DNA of 64,000 nucleotides from Haematococcus lacustris (taxonomy: Eukaryota > Chlorophyta > Chlorophyceae > Chlamydomonadales > Haematococcaceae): positions 7,246,808 through 7,310,807 of the forward strand of contig JASKMD010000031.1 in assembly GCA_030144725.1 (NCBI GenBank), written 5' to 3'. The translations under genes were made by a program, and so were the position numbers. A model generated the notes under the pieces. That model did not search any database. It was not told the DNA's origin and was given only the letters and a program-made list of their open reading frames with translations. Each line of letters begins with the position of its first letter. Within the stretch, counting starts at the first letter, position 1. This document shows, in pieces, positions 9,943 to 22,095 of the stretch.

Positions 9943-10912
9943 CGATTCGCGACTTTTTTGGTATTCTCTTTTTCTCTGATTCTCTGCGGTTGGGGCGGTT
10001 GGGGGCAACCACCCGTGGCCTGCTGTGCCTGCGACTGCGACTGCGACTGCGACTGCGGCTGCGGCTGGTCTTGAAACTCTAGGACCGATGGGAGGCTCGC
10101 GGAGCGAGCTTGGCGGGTTGAAACTTGAATGTACTTGCGGCTCGATAACAGGCACTATAACTAGAACTCAGCACTAGAACAATCGATAGTGAGCAACTGA
10201 GGTGTGTCCGCGATCGCTCTCCCCGGGATGGTCTCACGCGCAAGAGTTAACGCGCCGCTTGCCAATAGACGCATTTTACTTTGCAGCTGCCGTTGTGATG
10301 AACGCTAGCGAAAACAGTTCACTTTGTAGAGAGTACTTGCGTTGAGATAACCAACCCCATGTTTCAGACATCCGCCATGCCATGCCATGCAGCCATGCCT
10401 ACAGACGCGAACGCCCGTGCAGCCAGACCGTACCTCATGGCACACCGTAGTTGAGCACACCGATCATGGCACACCGTAGTTTAGCACGCCGTAGTTTAGC
10501 ACACCGCAGTTTAGCTTTGTAGTTTAGCAAACGCGCACACTCCTTTATTTTGGTTCCCATGGAACGCTGCTGATGCTGCTGTGCCGCCGGATCAATGCCT
10601 ACATATGCGAACCCTCGTGCAGCCAGCTCGGTGAGGTGGGACATCGAGAGTATCTCAACGACCCAACCCCCGAGCAAGTTCAAGTTTACTCGGGTCGTTT
10701 TCTAGGGGCCTGAGAAAAATTTGAACTTCCTCCGCGGTTGGGCGGTTGACGGCGCGAGTGACGGCTTCTAAGAGCGTGTATTTGCAACGCTGAGACACAG
10801 GAGAATCTTGCATGGTTAACACTCGCATCGGTGCAGCCAGTCGGCGGGGCGGCCAAAAAGTGCAGCGGTTGGGGAGAAAACAGAAAATAGAATACCAAAA
10901 AAATCGCGAATC
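9943..10912. repeat. inverted repeat pair inside unit 1
   Basis: ATTCGCGAC followed by a T-run and GGTATTCTC at 9943-10000 is mirrored by GAATACC-A-run-TCGCGAAT at 10862-10912, about 50 bp per arm and imperfect. It may be the ends of an old foldback or MITE-like insertion. The same pair recurs at +3541 and +7082. Confidence 0.65.
10443..10530. repeat. CACCGTAGTTTAGCA short tandem repeats
   Basis: Five to six imperfect 15-16-bp repeats, also present at 13984-14071 and 17525-17612. Unit 1 differs from units 2 and 3 by two bases here (TTTG versus TCCG). Confidence 0.8.
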
Positions 10913-11030
10913 CCCCCGTAAGCACCTACATGCAGCTGGAAACGGATCACAAGGAGATGAGGGGATGGCTAGGTCGGTGGCTAGAAGACACGTGACAGCC
11001 ATGTAAACACCTACATGCAGCTGGCACAAG

Positions 11031-12507
11031 AGGGCGCTCCCAACATACAAAAAATGACAGGAAACTGACCCTTGGCAGTCGGACGGCTGTAACTCTGCAC
11101 TCACTGCGCCAAATGTTATGCTAGATGATTCACAATGTAGCCAACCCGGCCAGCTACCTTCCACCCATCCAGAATAATTTTACACTCAGTACGTCGTGCA
11201 CAGCAAAGCATCAAAGTTGGTGATTCAAATTTGAGCCGTTGCGGAGCATGCAGTCATCGCTACGACCGCCCGCGTCGCTTAGGCTGCTCTACGCAAGCAT
11301 GCGCGTCGACAGCAGCAGTCGGATCGGAGAGCGGTTGCGGCAATGTGGCACTGAGCCCACCTCCTCCCCACACCTGGAGGGCAATGCCACCGCTCGACCA
11401 TTTTGACTTACAGCATGCTACTTACTAGGCTAAGCTCCTCTATGACATTGTTACAAACACTCATACTTAGATAAGCCAAAAGCTCACTGTTGTCTGTGAC
11501 CCCCAACTCCCTTAGCCGATCTCATGACCAGGGCCATGCAGTCAGTCACACAACTCCACACCATGACCGAATTTGGACTCTGCTCCTCTGAGAGTTACAC
11601 TCCCCTACATCCCATCCACCTGCGTGCAAAGTTTCATAGCTCAACTGCCACCCCACAGCCCCGTGGCCCTGATTCCGCTTGGAACATGATGTCACTTTGA
11701 AGATGTCAAACTGATAGAGGCTTGGGCTGTTTAACGTGCGGGTTGTTTCAACAAATGCGCCAAGGGGTCAAGAACAAATAAAATATCGCCATTTTCTTGT
11801 GGGTGCAGCGGGTGCAACACAGTCGAGGAGGGGGGGTGAAACCCGGTGATACCTCAGTGTGCGCCGATCCAATTGGTGTATTCGGCGGAAGTGAGCACAT
11901 CTATTATGTTTCAATCACCCCGTCTAGGCGCCCTGCACGCCCGGCAGACATCGCGTTGGGTGTTGGCCGGACATTCCATTTGTGCACAACCAGCTCACTA
12001 CGCTAGGTAGATGGGGTCACAGCGATGTGGCTTACCGTGCCAAGGAGACCCTTCTCGCCGCTGTGATTTGTTCGCGGGCACATGTGGCAGTACGCGAGCA
12101 AAGACTCCAATGGCTTGCGCTGATGGTCAGATGACGCGCATTGATTTGCAGCTACCAATGTGCCAAACGCTATCGAAAACGATGCAATATTTAGAGAGTA
12201 CTTGCATGCATATTACCGACTGCTTCTGCCGATGCGCATGCTCGTGTAGAGCAACCTAAGCGGCGCGGGCGGTCGCAGCGATGACTGCATGCCCCGAACC
12301 GGCTCAAATTCAAATTTCTAACTTTGATGCTTTGCACTGCACGGCCTACTAACTGGATAATTATTCTGGATGGGTGAAAGGTAGCTGACTGGGTTGGCTA
12401 CATTCTGAGCCAGCTAGCATACACTTTGGCGCAGCGAGTGTTGAGTTACAGCCGTCCTACTACCAGGGGTCGGTTTACTGCCATTTTTTGAATGTTGGGA
12501 GCGCTTG
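11031..12507. mobile_element. nested element with ~290-bp terminal inverted repeats (unit 1)
   Basis: Arms 11031-11325 and 12216-12506 are inverse copies at roughly 80-85 percent identity by eye, starting GCGCTCCCAACAT. Long terminal inverted repeats are typical of Mutator-like or foldback elements. No transposase is seen in the 0.9-kb centre. The target duplication is unclear. The same structure is at 14572-16048 and 18113-19589. Confidence 0.65.
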
Positions 12508-13065
12508 ATATAGGCCCATGTTCCACATGTATGGAAACATAGCAAGGCATGGCAGGGAAGCTGCACAGAAGAAACATGTGCACAACGAACTAATCAGCCA
12601 TGAGGGCAACACCTACATGCAGCTGATGCTGAGCTGTTGCAAAGTAGAAGGAAGAGCCAGGAAAATGACTAAGGCTTGCCAGAGCACTGAGCACTGTGCA
12701 AGCTGTACTTGGGAAGTCTTCAAAGGCTCTTGAGCTTGGAACGACATGGGGCGAGCGGTCAAGAGCGAGGAAGAGGAAATCCAGCTCCGGAGGCAGTGAA
12801 ATGCGAAGACTTGCGGCAGAATGGAGGGGTTGCGGCGTAGGCTGGCTCCAGCTGGCTACTTGCTGAGACGGACGCCGCGGAAGGCAGAGGAGATGTGCAA
12901 GTCGACGAGCTTGCAGTACAAAAAGGTCTCGACGACGAGTAGTTAACTGCAGGCGTGTTGAGCAACACGACTACGTTGGGTAGCGTGTCAAGAAGCACGC
13001 TGGTTCTAGCTGGTTCTGGCGGAGGCGGCCGACATGCGGCTGCCTCCCGATTGAGCAGGCATCAT

Positions 13066-13224
13066 TGTAACGGGACTCGGAGGTGCATTGGTTCTTACAT
13101 TCTTGATATCTGCTGGTTCACTACTCGAGTCCCCAGAAAAGCCCAGAATGCAGCCTAAGTAGCTGACTAAACCTTATCCTCACTCTTATTCAAACAGGGA
13201 GATCAGCCCTACTGATCCCCTACA
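13066..13224 (-). repeat. LTR 2 of the tandem array
   Basis: 159 bp from TGTAACGGGACTCGG to CCCCTACA, exactly one 3541-bp period after LTR 1. It serves as 3' LTR of unit 2 and 5' LTR of unit 1 on the minus strand. Confidence 0.88.
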
Positions 13225-16200
13225 TTCTCCCCCACTACAGGAATGTCTGGCCCCCAGACATTGCCTACCCACAACTCAACCATGCAAACTGAAAGCAAAG
13301 GTTGGGGTGTGGTGTGAACACAAACTATAAGACAGGGCTGTCACCTTCAACCATGAGGTTGGGACCTACATGTAGCCAACACGGGAGAGTACTGATGCAT
13401 GGCACACGGCACACGCATGGGAGTGACAAGGAATGCACATAGGCAGTGTGGGTTGTACAAGGAAATCAGCCATGAGGTAGGCCCGATTCGCGACTTTTTT
13501 GGTATTCTCTTTTTCTCTGATTCTCTGCGGTTGGGGCGGTTGGGGGCAACCACCCGTGGCCTGCTGTGCCTGCGACTGCGACTGCGACTGCGACTGCGGC
13601 TGCGGCTGGTCTTGAAACTCTAGGACCGATGGGAGGCTCGCGGAGCGAGCTTGGCGGGTTGAAACTTGAATGTACTTGCGGCTCGATAACAGGCACTATA
13701 ACTAGAACTCAGCACTAGAACAATCGATAGTGAGCAACTGAGGTGTGTCCGCGATCGCTCTCCCCGGGATGGTCTCACGCGCAAGAGTTAACGCGCCGCT
13801 TGCCAATAGACGCATTTTACTTTGCAGCTGCCGTTGTGATGAACGCTAGCGAAAACAGTTCACTTTGTAGAGAGTACTTGCGTTGAGATAACCAACCCCA
13901 TGTTTCAGACATCCGCCATGCCATGCCATGCAGCCATGCCTACAGACGCGAACGCCCGTGCAGCCAGACCGTACCTCATGGCACACCGTAGTTGAGCACA
14001 CCGATCATGGCACACCGTAGTTTAGCACGCCGTAGTTTAGCACACCGCAGTTTAGCTCCGTAGTTTAGCAAACGCGCACACTCCTTTATTTTGGTTCCCA
14101 TGGAACGCTGCTGATGCTGCTGTGCCGCCGGATCAATGCCTACAGATGCGAACCCTCGTGCAGCCAGCTCGGTGAGGTGGGACATCGAGAGTATCTCAAC
14201 GACCCAACCCCCGAGCAAGTTCAAGTTTACTCGGGTCGTTTTCTAGGGGCCTGAGAAAAATTTGAACTTCCTCCGCGGTTGGGCGGTTGACGGCGCGAGT
14301 GACGGCTTCTAAGAGCGTGTATTTGCAACGCTGAGACACAGGAGAATCTTGCATGGTTAACACTCGCATCGGTGCAGCCAGTCGGCGGGGCGGCCAAAAA
14401 GTGCAGCGGTTGGGGAGAAAACAGAAAATAGAATACCAAAAAAATCGCGAATCCCCCCGTAAGCACCTACATGCAGCTGGAAACGGATCACAAGGAGATG
14501 AGGGGATGGCTAGGTCGGTGGCTAGAAGACACGTGACAGCCATGTAAACACCTACATGCAGCTGGCACAAGAGGGCGCTCCCAACATACAAAAAATGACA
14601 GGAAACTGACCCTTGGCAGTCGGACGGCTGTAACTCTGCACTCACTGCGCCAAATGTTATGCTAGATGATTCACAATGTAGCCAACCCGGCCAGCTACCT
14701 TCCACCCATCCAGAATAATTTTACACTCAGTACGTCGTGCACAGCAAAGCATCAAAGTTGGTGATTCAAATTTGAGCCGTTGCGGAGCATGCAGTCATCG
14801 CTACGACCGCCCGCGTCGCTTAGGCTGCTCTACGCAAGCATGCGCGTCGACAGCAGCAGTCGGATCGGAGAGCGGTTGCGGCAATGTGGCACTGAGCCCA
14901 CCTCCTCCCCACACCTGGAGGGCAATGCCACCGCTCGACCATTTTGACTTACAGCATGCTACTTACTAGGCTAAGCTCCTCTATGACATTGTTACAAACA
15001 CTCATACTTAGATAAGCCAAAAGCTCACTGTTGTCTGTGACCCCCAACTCCCTTAGCCGATCTCATGACCAGGGCCATGCAGTCAGTCACACAACTCCAC
15101 ACCATGACCGAATTTGGACTCTGCTCCTCTGAGAGTTACACTCCCCTACATCCCATCCACCTGCGTGCAAAGTTTCATAGCTCAACTGCCACCCCACAGC
15201 CCCGTGGCCCTGATTCCGCTTGGAACATGATGTCACTTTGAAGATGTCAAACTGATAGAGGCTTGGGCTGTTTAACGTGCGGGTTGTTTCAACAAATGCG
15301 CCAAGGGGTCAAGAACAAATAAAATATCGCCATTTTCTTGTGGGTGCAGCGGGTGCAACACAGTCGAGGAGGGGGGGTGAAACCCGGTGATACCTCAGTG
15401 TGCGCCGATCCAATTGGTGTATTCGGCGGAAGTGAGCACATCTATTATGTTTCAATCACCCCGTCTAGGCGCCCTGCACGCCCGGCAGACATCGCGTTGG
15501 GTGTTGGCCGGACATTCCATTTGTGCACAACCAGCTCACTACGCTAGGTAGATGGGGTCACAGCGATGTGGCTTACCGTGCCAAGGAGACCCTTCTCGCC
15601 GCTGTGATTTGTTCGCGGGCACATGTGGCAGTACGCGAGCAAAGACTCCAATGGCTTGCGCTGATGGTCAGATGACGCGCATTGATTTGCAGCTACCAAT
15701 GTGCCAAACGCTATCGAAAACGATGCAATATTTAGAGAGTACTTGCATGCATATTACCGACTGCTTCTGCCGATGCGCATGCTCGTGTAGAGCAACCTAA
15801 GCGGCGCGGGCGGTCGCAGCGATGACTGCATGCCCCGAACCGGCTCAAATTCAAATTTCTAACTTTGATGCTTTGCACTGCACGGCCTACTAACTGGATA
15901 ATTATTCTGGATGGGTGAAAGGTAGCTGACTGGGTTGGCTACATTCTGAGCCAGCTAGCATACACTTTGGCGCAGCGAGTGTTGAGTTACAGCCGTCCTA
16001 CTACCAGGGGTCGGTTTACTGCCATTTTTTGAATGTTGGGAGCGCTTGATATAGGCCCATGTTCCACATGTATGGAAACATAGCAAGGCATGGCAGGGAA
16101 GCTGCACAGAAGAAACATGTGCACAACGAACTAATCAGCCATGAGGGCAACACCTACATGCAGCTGATGCTGAGCTGTTGCAAAGTAGAAGGAAGAGCCA

Positions 16201-16606
16201 GGAAAATGACTAAGGCTTGCCAGAGCACTGAGCACTGTGCAAGCTGTACTTGGGAAGTCTTCAAAGGCTCTTGAGCTTGGAACGACATGGGGCGAGCGGT
16301 CAAGAGCGAGGAAGAGGAAATCCAGCTCCGGAGGCAGTGAAATGCGAAGACTTGCGGCAGAATGGAGGGGTTGCGGCGTAGGCTGGCTCCAGCTGGCTAC
16401 TTGCTGAGACGGACGCCGCGGAAGGCAGAGGAGATGTGCAAGTCGACGAGCTTGCAGTACAAAAAGGTCTCGACGACGAGTAGTTAACTGCAGGCGTGTT
16501 GAGCAACACGACTACGTTGGGTAGCGTGTCAAGAAGCACGCTGGTTCTAGCTGGTTCTGGCGGAGGCGGCCGACATGCGGCTGCCTCCCGATTGAGCAGG
16601 CATCAT
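13225..16606 (-). mobile_element. non-coding LTR-element internal region, unit 2
   Basis: This is a near-perfect copy of unit 1 at +3541. The substitutions found by eye lie near 14058 and 14144. It includes the nested inverted-repeat elements at 13484-14453 and 14572-16048. It has no protein-coding capacity of note. Confidence 0.85.
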
Positions 16607-16765
16607 TGTAACGGGACTCGGAGGTGCATTGGTTCTTACATTCTTGATATCTGCTGGTTCACTACTCGAGTCCCCAGAAAAGCCCAGAATGCAGCCTAAG
16701 TAGCTGACTAAACCTTATCCTCACTCTTATTCAAACAGGGAGATCAGCCCTACTGATCCCCTACA
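16607..16765 (-). repeat. LTR 3 of the tandem array
   Basis: 159 bp, same sequence as LTR 2, another 3541 bp further on. Confidence 0.88.
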
Positions 16766-19700
16766 TTCTCCCCCACTACAGGAATGTCTGGCCCCCAGAC
16801 ATTGCCTACCCACAACTCAACCATGCAAACTGAAAGCAAAGGTTGGGGTGTGGTGTGAACACAAACTATAAGACAGGGCTGTCACCTTCAACCATGAGGT
16901 TGGGACCTACATGTAGCCAACACGGGAGAGTACTGATGCATGGCACACGGCACACGCATGGGAGTGACAAGGAATGCACATAGGCAGTGTGGGTTGTACA
17001 AGGAAATCAGCCATGAGGTAGGCCCGATTCGCGACTTTTTTGGTATTCTCTTTTTCTCTGATTCTCTGCGGTTGGGGCGGTTGGGGGCAACCACCCGTGG
17101 CCTGCTGTGCCTGCGACTGCGACTGCGACTGCGACTGCGGCTGCGGCTGGTCTTGAAACTCTAGGACCGATGGGAGGCTCGCGGAGCGAGCTTGGCGGGT
17201 TGAAACTTGAATGTACTTGCGGCTCGATAACAGGCACTATAACTAGAACTCAGCACTAGAACAATCGATAGTGAGCAACTGAGGTGTGTCCGCGATCGCT
17301 CTCCCCGGGATGGTCTCACGCGCAAGAGTTAACGCGCCGCTTGCCAATAGACGCATTTTACTTTGCAGCTGCCGTTGTGATGAACGCTAGCGAAAACAGT
17401 TCACTTTGTAGAGAGTACTTGCGTTGAGATAACCAACCCCATGTTTCAGACATCCGCCATGCCATGCCATGCAGCCATGCCTACAGACGCGAACGCCCGT
17501 GCAGCCAGACCGTACCTCATGGCACACCGTAGTTGAGCACACCGATCATGGCACACCGTAGTTTAGCACGCCGTAGTTTAGCACACCGCAGTTTAGCTCC
17601 GTAGTTTAGCAAACGCGCACACTCCTTTATTTTGGTTCCCATGGAACGCTGCTGATGCTGCTGTGCCGCCGGATCAATGCCTACAGATGCGAACCCTCGT
17701 GCAGCCAGCTCGGTGAGGTGGGACATCGAGAGTATCTCAACGACCCAACCCCCGAGCAAGTTCAAGTTTACTCGGGTCGTTTTCTAGGGGCCTGAGAAAA
17801 ATTTGAACTTCCTCCGCGGTTGGGCGGTTGACGGCGCGAGTGACGGCTTCTAAGAGCGTGTATTTGCAACGCTGAGACACAGGAGAATCTTGCATGGTTA
17901 ACACTCGCATCGGTGCAGCCAGTCGGCGGGGCGGCCAAAAAGTGCAGCGGTTGGGGAGAAAACAGAAAATAGAATACCAAAAAAATCGCGAATCCCCCCG
18001 TAAGCACCTACATGCAGCTGGAAACGGATCACAAGGAGATGAGGGGATGGCTAGGTCGGTGGCTAGAAGACACGTGACAGCCATGTAAACACCTACATGC
18101 AGCTGGCACAAGAGGGCGCTCCCAACATACAAAAAATGACAGGAAACTGACCCTTGGCAGTCGGACGGCTGTAACTCTGCACTCACTGCGCCAAATGTTA
18201 TGCTAGATGATTCACAATGTAGCCAACCCGGCCAGCTACCTTCCACCCATCCAGAATAATTTTACACTCAGTACGTCGTGCACAGCAAAGCATCAAAGTT
18301 GGTGATTCAAATTTGAGCCGTTGCGGAGCATGCAGTCATCGCTACGACCGCCCGCGTCGCTTAGGCTGCTCTACGCAAGCATGCGCGTCGACAGCAGCAG
18401 TCGGATCGGAGAGCGGTTGCGGCAATGTGGCACTGAGCCCACCTCCTCCCCACACCTGGAGGGCAATGCCACCGCTCGACCATTTTGACTTACAGCATGC
18501 TACTTACTAGGCTAAGCTCCTCTATGACATTGTTACAAACACTCATACTTAGATAAGCCAAAAGCTCACTGTTGTCTGTGACCCCCAACTCCCTTAGCCG
18601 ATCTCATGACCAGGGCCATGCAGTCAGTCACACAACTCCACACCATGACCGAATTTGGACTCTGCTCCTCTGAGAGTTACACTCCCCTACATCCCATCCA
18701 CCTGCGTGCAAAGTTTCATAGCTCAACTGCCACCCCACAGCCCCGTGGCCCTGATTCCGCTTGGAACATGATGTCACTTTGAAGATGTCAAACTGATAGA
18801 GGCTTGGGCTGTTTAACGTGCGGGTTGTTTCAACAAATGCGCCAAGGGGTCAAGAACAAATAAAATATCGCCATTTTCTTGTGGGTGCAGCGGGTGCAAC
18901 ACAGTCGAGGAGGGGGGGTGAAACCCGGTGATACCTCAGTGTGCGCCGATCCAATTGGTGTATTCGGCGGAAGTGAGCACATCTATTATGTTTCAATCAC
19001 CCCGTCTAGGCGCCCTGCACGCCCGGCAGACATCGCGTTGGGTGTTGGCCGGACATTCCATTTGTGCACAACCAGCTCACTACGCTAGGTAGATGGGGTC
19101 ACAGCGATGTGGCTTACCGTGCCAAGGAGACCCTTCTCGCCGCTGTGATTTGTTCGCGGGCACATGTGGCAGTACGCGAGCAAAGACTCCAATGGCTTGC
19201 GCTGATGGTCAGATGACGCGCATTGATTTGCAGCTACCAATGTGCCAAACGCTATCGAAAACGATGCAATATTTAGAGAGTACTTGCATGCATATTACCG
19301 ACTGCTTCTGCCGATGCGCATGCTCGTGTAGAGCAACCTAAGCGGCGCGGGCGGTCGCAGCGATGACTGCATGCCCCGAACCGGCTCAAATTCAAATTTC
19401 TAACTTTGATGCTTTGCACTGCACGGCCTACTAACTGGATAATTATTCTGGATGGGTGAAAGGTAGCTGACTGGGTTGGCTACATTCTGAGCCAGCTAGC
19501 ATACACTTTGGCGCAGCGAGTGTTGAGTTACAGCCGTCCTACTACCAGGGGTCGGTTTACTGCCATTTTTTGAATGTTGGGAGCGCTTGATATAGGCCCA
19601 TGTTCCACATGTATGGAAACATAGCAAGGCATGGCAGGGAAGCTGCACAGAAGAAACATGTGCACAACGAACTAATCAGCCATGAGGGCAACACCTACAT

Positions 19701-20147
19701 GCAGCTGATGCTGAGCTGTTGCGAAGCAGAAGGAAGAGCCAGGAAAATGACTAAGGCTTGCCAGAGCACTGAGCACTGTGCAAGCTGTACTTGGGAAGTC
19801 TTCAAAGGCTCTTGAGCTTGGAACGACATGGGGCGAGCGGTCAAGAGCGAGGAAGAGGAAATCCAGCTCCGGAGGCAGTGAAATGCGAAGACTTGCGGCA
19901 GAATGGAGGGGTTGCGGCGTAGGCTGGCTCCAGCTGGCTACTTGCTGAGACGGACGCCGCGGAAGGCAGAGGAGATGTGCAAGTCGACGAGCTTGCAGTA
20001 CAAAAAGGTCTCGACGACGAGTAGTTAACTGCAGGCGTGTTGAGCAACACGACTACGTTGGGTAGCGTGTCAAGAAGCACGCTGGTTCTAGCTGGTTCTG
20101 GCGCAGGCGGCCGACATGCGGCTGCCTCCCGATTGAGCAGGCATCAT
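16766..20147 (-). mobile_element. non-coding LTR-element internal region, unit 3
   Basis: Third copy of the internal region, with a few private substitutions (near 19722-19727 and 20104). It contains the nested elements at 17025-17994 and 18113-19589. Private substitutions show that the copies were sequenced as distinct, not just repeated by software. Confidence 0.85.
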
Positions 20148-20306
20148 TGTAACGGGACTCGGAGGTGCATTGGTTCTTACATTCTTGATAGCTGCTGGTT
20201 CACTACTCGAGTCCCCAGAAAAGCCCAGAATGCAGCCTAAGTAGCTGACTAAACCTTATCCTCACTCTTATTCAAACAGGGGGATCAGCCCTACTGATCC
20301 CCTACA
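20148..20306 (-). repeat. LTR 4, right end of the array
   Basis: 159 bp ending CCCCTACA. To its right the sequence changes to single-copy DNA that is the 3' flank of the SpoVS-like gene. It has two private substitutions (GATAGCTG for GATATCTG, and GGGGGATC for GGGAGATC). Confidence 0.88.
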
Positions 20307-20455
20307 CGTTTGGACTAGGTAAGGGAAGATGTTTGTTAGTTGGGGCCACCCCAACAGCACTGTGTGTGCAGCAGCAGTAACAGTGATAGGACTGCTACAC
20401 AACAGCACACAAACAGCACTGCTTGCTGCCCATATCCACAAGCGCACGGTTTTTA

Positions 20456-20460
20456 TTACA
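20456..20460 (-). terminator. candidate UGUAA polyadenylation signal of the SpoVS-like gene
   Basis: TTACA on the plus strand is TGTAA on the minus strand, about 310 bp past the stop codon. UGUAA is the usual poly(A) signal of chlorophyte nuclear genes. A five-base match is weak alone; position and strand support it. Confidence 0.4.
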
Positions 20461-20767
20461 ATTGCCATAAGGGGCATCACATCAGGGTCAGAGTGAGTCA
20501 AGGTTAGGACTGCCCTTCGCTGAGCCTTATCAAACCCCATAGGCCTCATCAGTTGCACAGCCATGACAGTTATCACCAGAAAAACAATCTAACATAGCGT
20601 ATTAGTCCATGCGATGCATGGCTGTTAAGAATGTCGGCATGCCATTCGCTGAAATTCAGTTGCCTGGTGCTTGGACTGCTCGTCCTTCAATTGCTAGTAG
20701 TCCTGCTGCTGCAACACCTCCGAAACCAGTAGTGCAGCAACACACAGCTGAGCCAGCTGCCACATCT

Positions 20768-22095
20768 TTAAATGGTCTCACTTTTGATAATGAAACGAAC
20801 CTGCAATGCAAGTAGAAGTCAGCGCTCATCAAACCAGCTTCCAAGACACGATCTCCTGGCATGACTACTTGTGTGGAAAACCCTGCTCATACCGCGTTCA
20901 ATGCGCGCTCCTCCTTTTGGACTGTGATGAATTCTGGTGCAGCGCGAATGTCCTGGAAGACAACAGTCGTAATGTGCTTACGTTAGGTTACAGCAACAAT
21001 GTGAGCATAACAGCTTAGTTATGGCCGCATATGAATGTGCACAGCCAGCAACTTACCAGGTTGTTCTGCTCCAGGTAGAGCCTGGTGTTCCCAATCGTCA
21101 AGACGGCATTGGACACTGCGTCGACCCCGATTGCCACCAGTGATACATTTGCTCCTTCACGGACGCGTGCAGCAAGCGCCCCTGCATCAGTCACCAGCAT
21201 CTCAGACATTCATCACATTCCAGACTGTGACCAGAGGTTGCTCAAGTGTCTTACCTGCCACTTGAACAGGTCGGCTGCGCGATGACACCTGCAAGTCTAC
21301 TACCTCCCCTTCTGGGAGGAGAGGGGCTCGTGGGCCTGCAGACTTTGCTATGTACAGAGCTACATTTGCTCGGCGTTCCTTGCCACGGAATGCAGGCTGC
21401 ATGTATTCTAAGGGAGCATTGTTAGTGTTTGCATGCAGGCACCACTGTTGAGTGCAACATGCAACATGAGTTGCAACCTGTACCTGAAAAGACAGGTCCA
21501 GATCATCGGACTTCAAGTACTGGCGTGCGATGCATATGGCCTTTACTGCCTGGAACAGAAAATAAACAGGTGCATGCCAGTAATGGCATGTCCATTAGGA
21601 AATAACTGGGGCCAACTGTCCCATCATCACCATACACACCTGGTTAATTGAGGTTGCTCCAATGCAGAGTGTTGCTGGTGGCTCTGACTCCCGAGCACTG
21701 TGCGAGATTTTGCCAGCCACAGACTGCGCAGATATACAAGTGCAATGGCTCTCAAGCAATAATGGCAGGCTTGCAGGCAGTGTACAACAGTGCGCTCGGG
21801 TGGTGCCACCACATGTGCAGTGACGGACAGCTCTTGGTTGTACTGCAGACAATTGTAACTCAGATCCGCCAGCATACCTTGACGTTGCTGCCAGCGCCAA
21901 CCTAGACGCGGCATAAACATTAACGCGGGGGTGGGTCAGTAAGTACTGGCAAGGCTGCTAATCATGTTCGAGGAAGTGACAGCTGACCTTGATAAACTTG
22001 CCGCTGGCCAAGCCTTCCACCTCTTCGGGCGTAGCTGCAGTGCCGCTGTCTTTCGGCGGCACGATCTCAACAACTTCTGGACCTCTGCTCTCCAT
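20768..22095 (-). CDS. tandem SpoVS-like (Alba superfamily) protein
   Basis: Eight exons join with consistent phases: 22095-21988, 21901-21878, 21723-21640, 21549-21484, 21396-21255, 21181-21057, 20952-20893 and 20800-20768. They give 213 residues with ATG and TAA. Domain 1 (about 33-114) has SVAGKISHSARE, IGATSINQAVKAICIAR and PAFRGKERRANVALYI. Domain 2 (about 129-213) has DLQVSSRSRPVQVAGALAAR, AIGVDAVSNAV, PEFITVQKEER and VRFIIKSE. These match the SpoVS pattern (SVAGALA, IGAGALNQAVKA, PAF-EERTAIK). SpoVS is a small Alba-like fold studied in sporulating and other bacteria and thought to bind nucleic acid; its role in an alga is unknown. Exon 2 is only 24 bp. All introns are GT-AG. The gene faces NRDE2 head to head. 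Confidence 0.85.

Larger units (their letters stand above)
9684..13065 (-). mobile_element. non-coding LTR-element internal region, unit 1
   Basis: A 3.38-kb internal segment lies between LTR 1 and LTR 2. No frame exceeds about 170 codons and none shows a retroelement motif, so it looks like a large non-autonomous (LARD-type) element using another element's proteins. Minus-strand layout: LTR 2, a primer-site-like TGATGCCTGC, the body, then a purine tract beside LTR 1. The body contains nested inverted repeats (see 9943-10912 and 11031-12507) and a run of CACCGTAGTTTAGCA repeats. Confidence 0.8.

Noticed and set aside
14196..14705. 169-codon minus-strand frame repeated in all three tandem units
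   Set aside because: Repetition comes from the duplicated unit. The frame crosses nested inverted repeats and has no recognisable domain or codon pattern.
9527..20306. CRISPR array or rDNA-type gene array
   Set aside because: The spacing is a 3.5-kb LTR unit; no short direct repeats with unique spacers and no rRNA sequence are seen.
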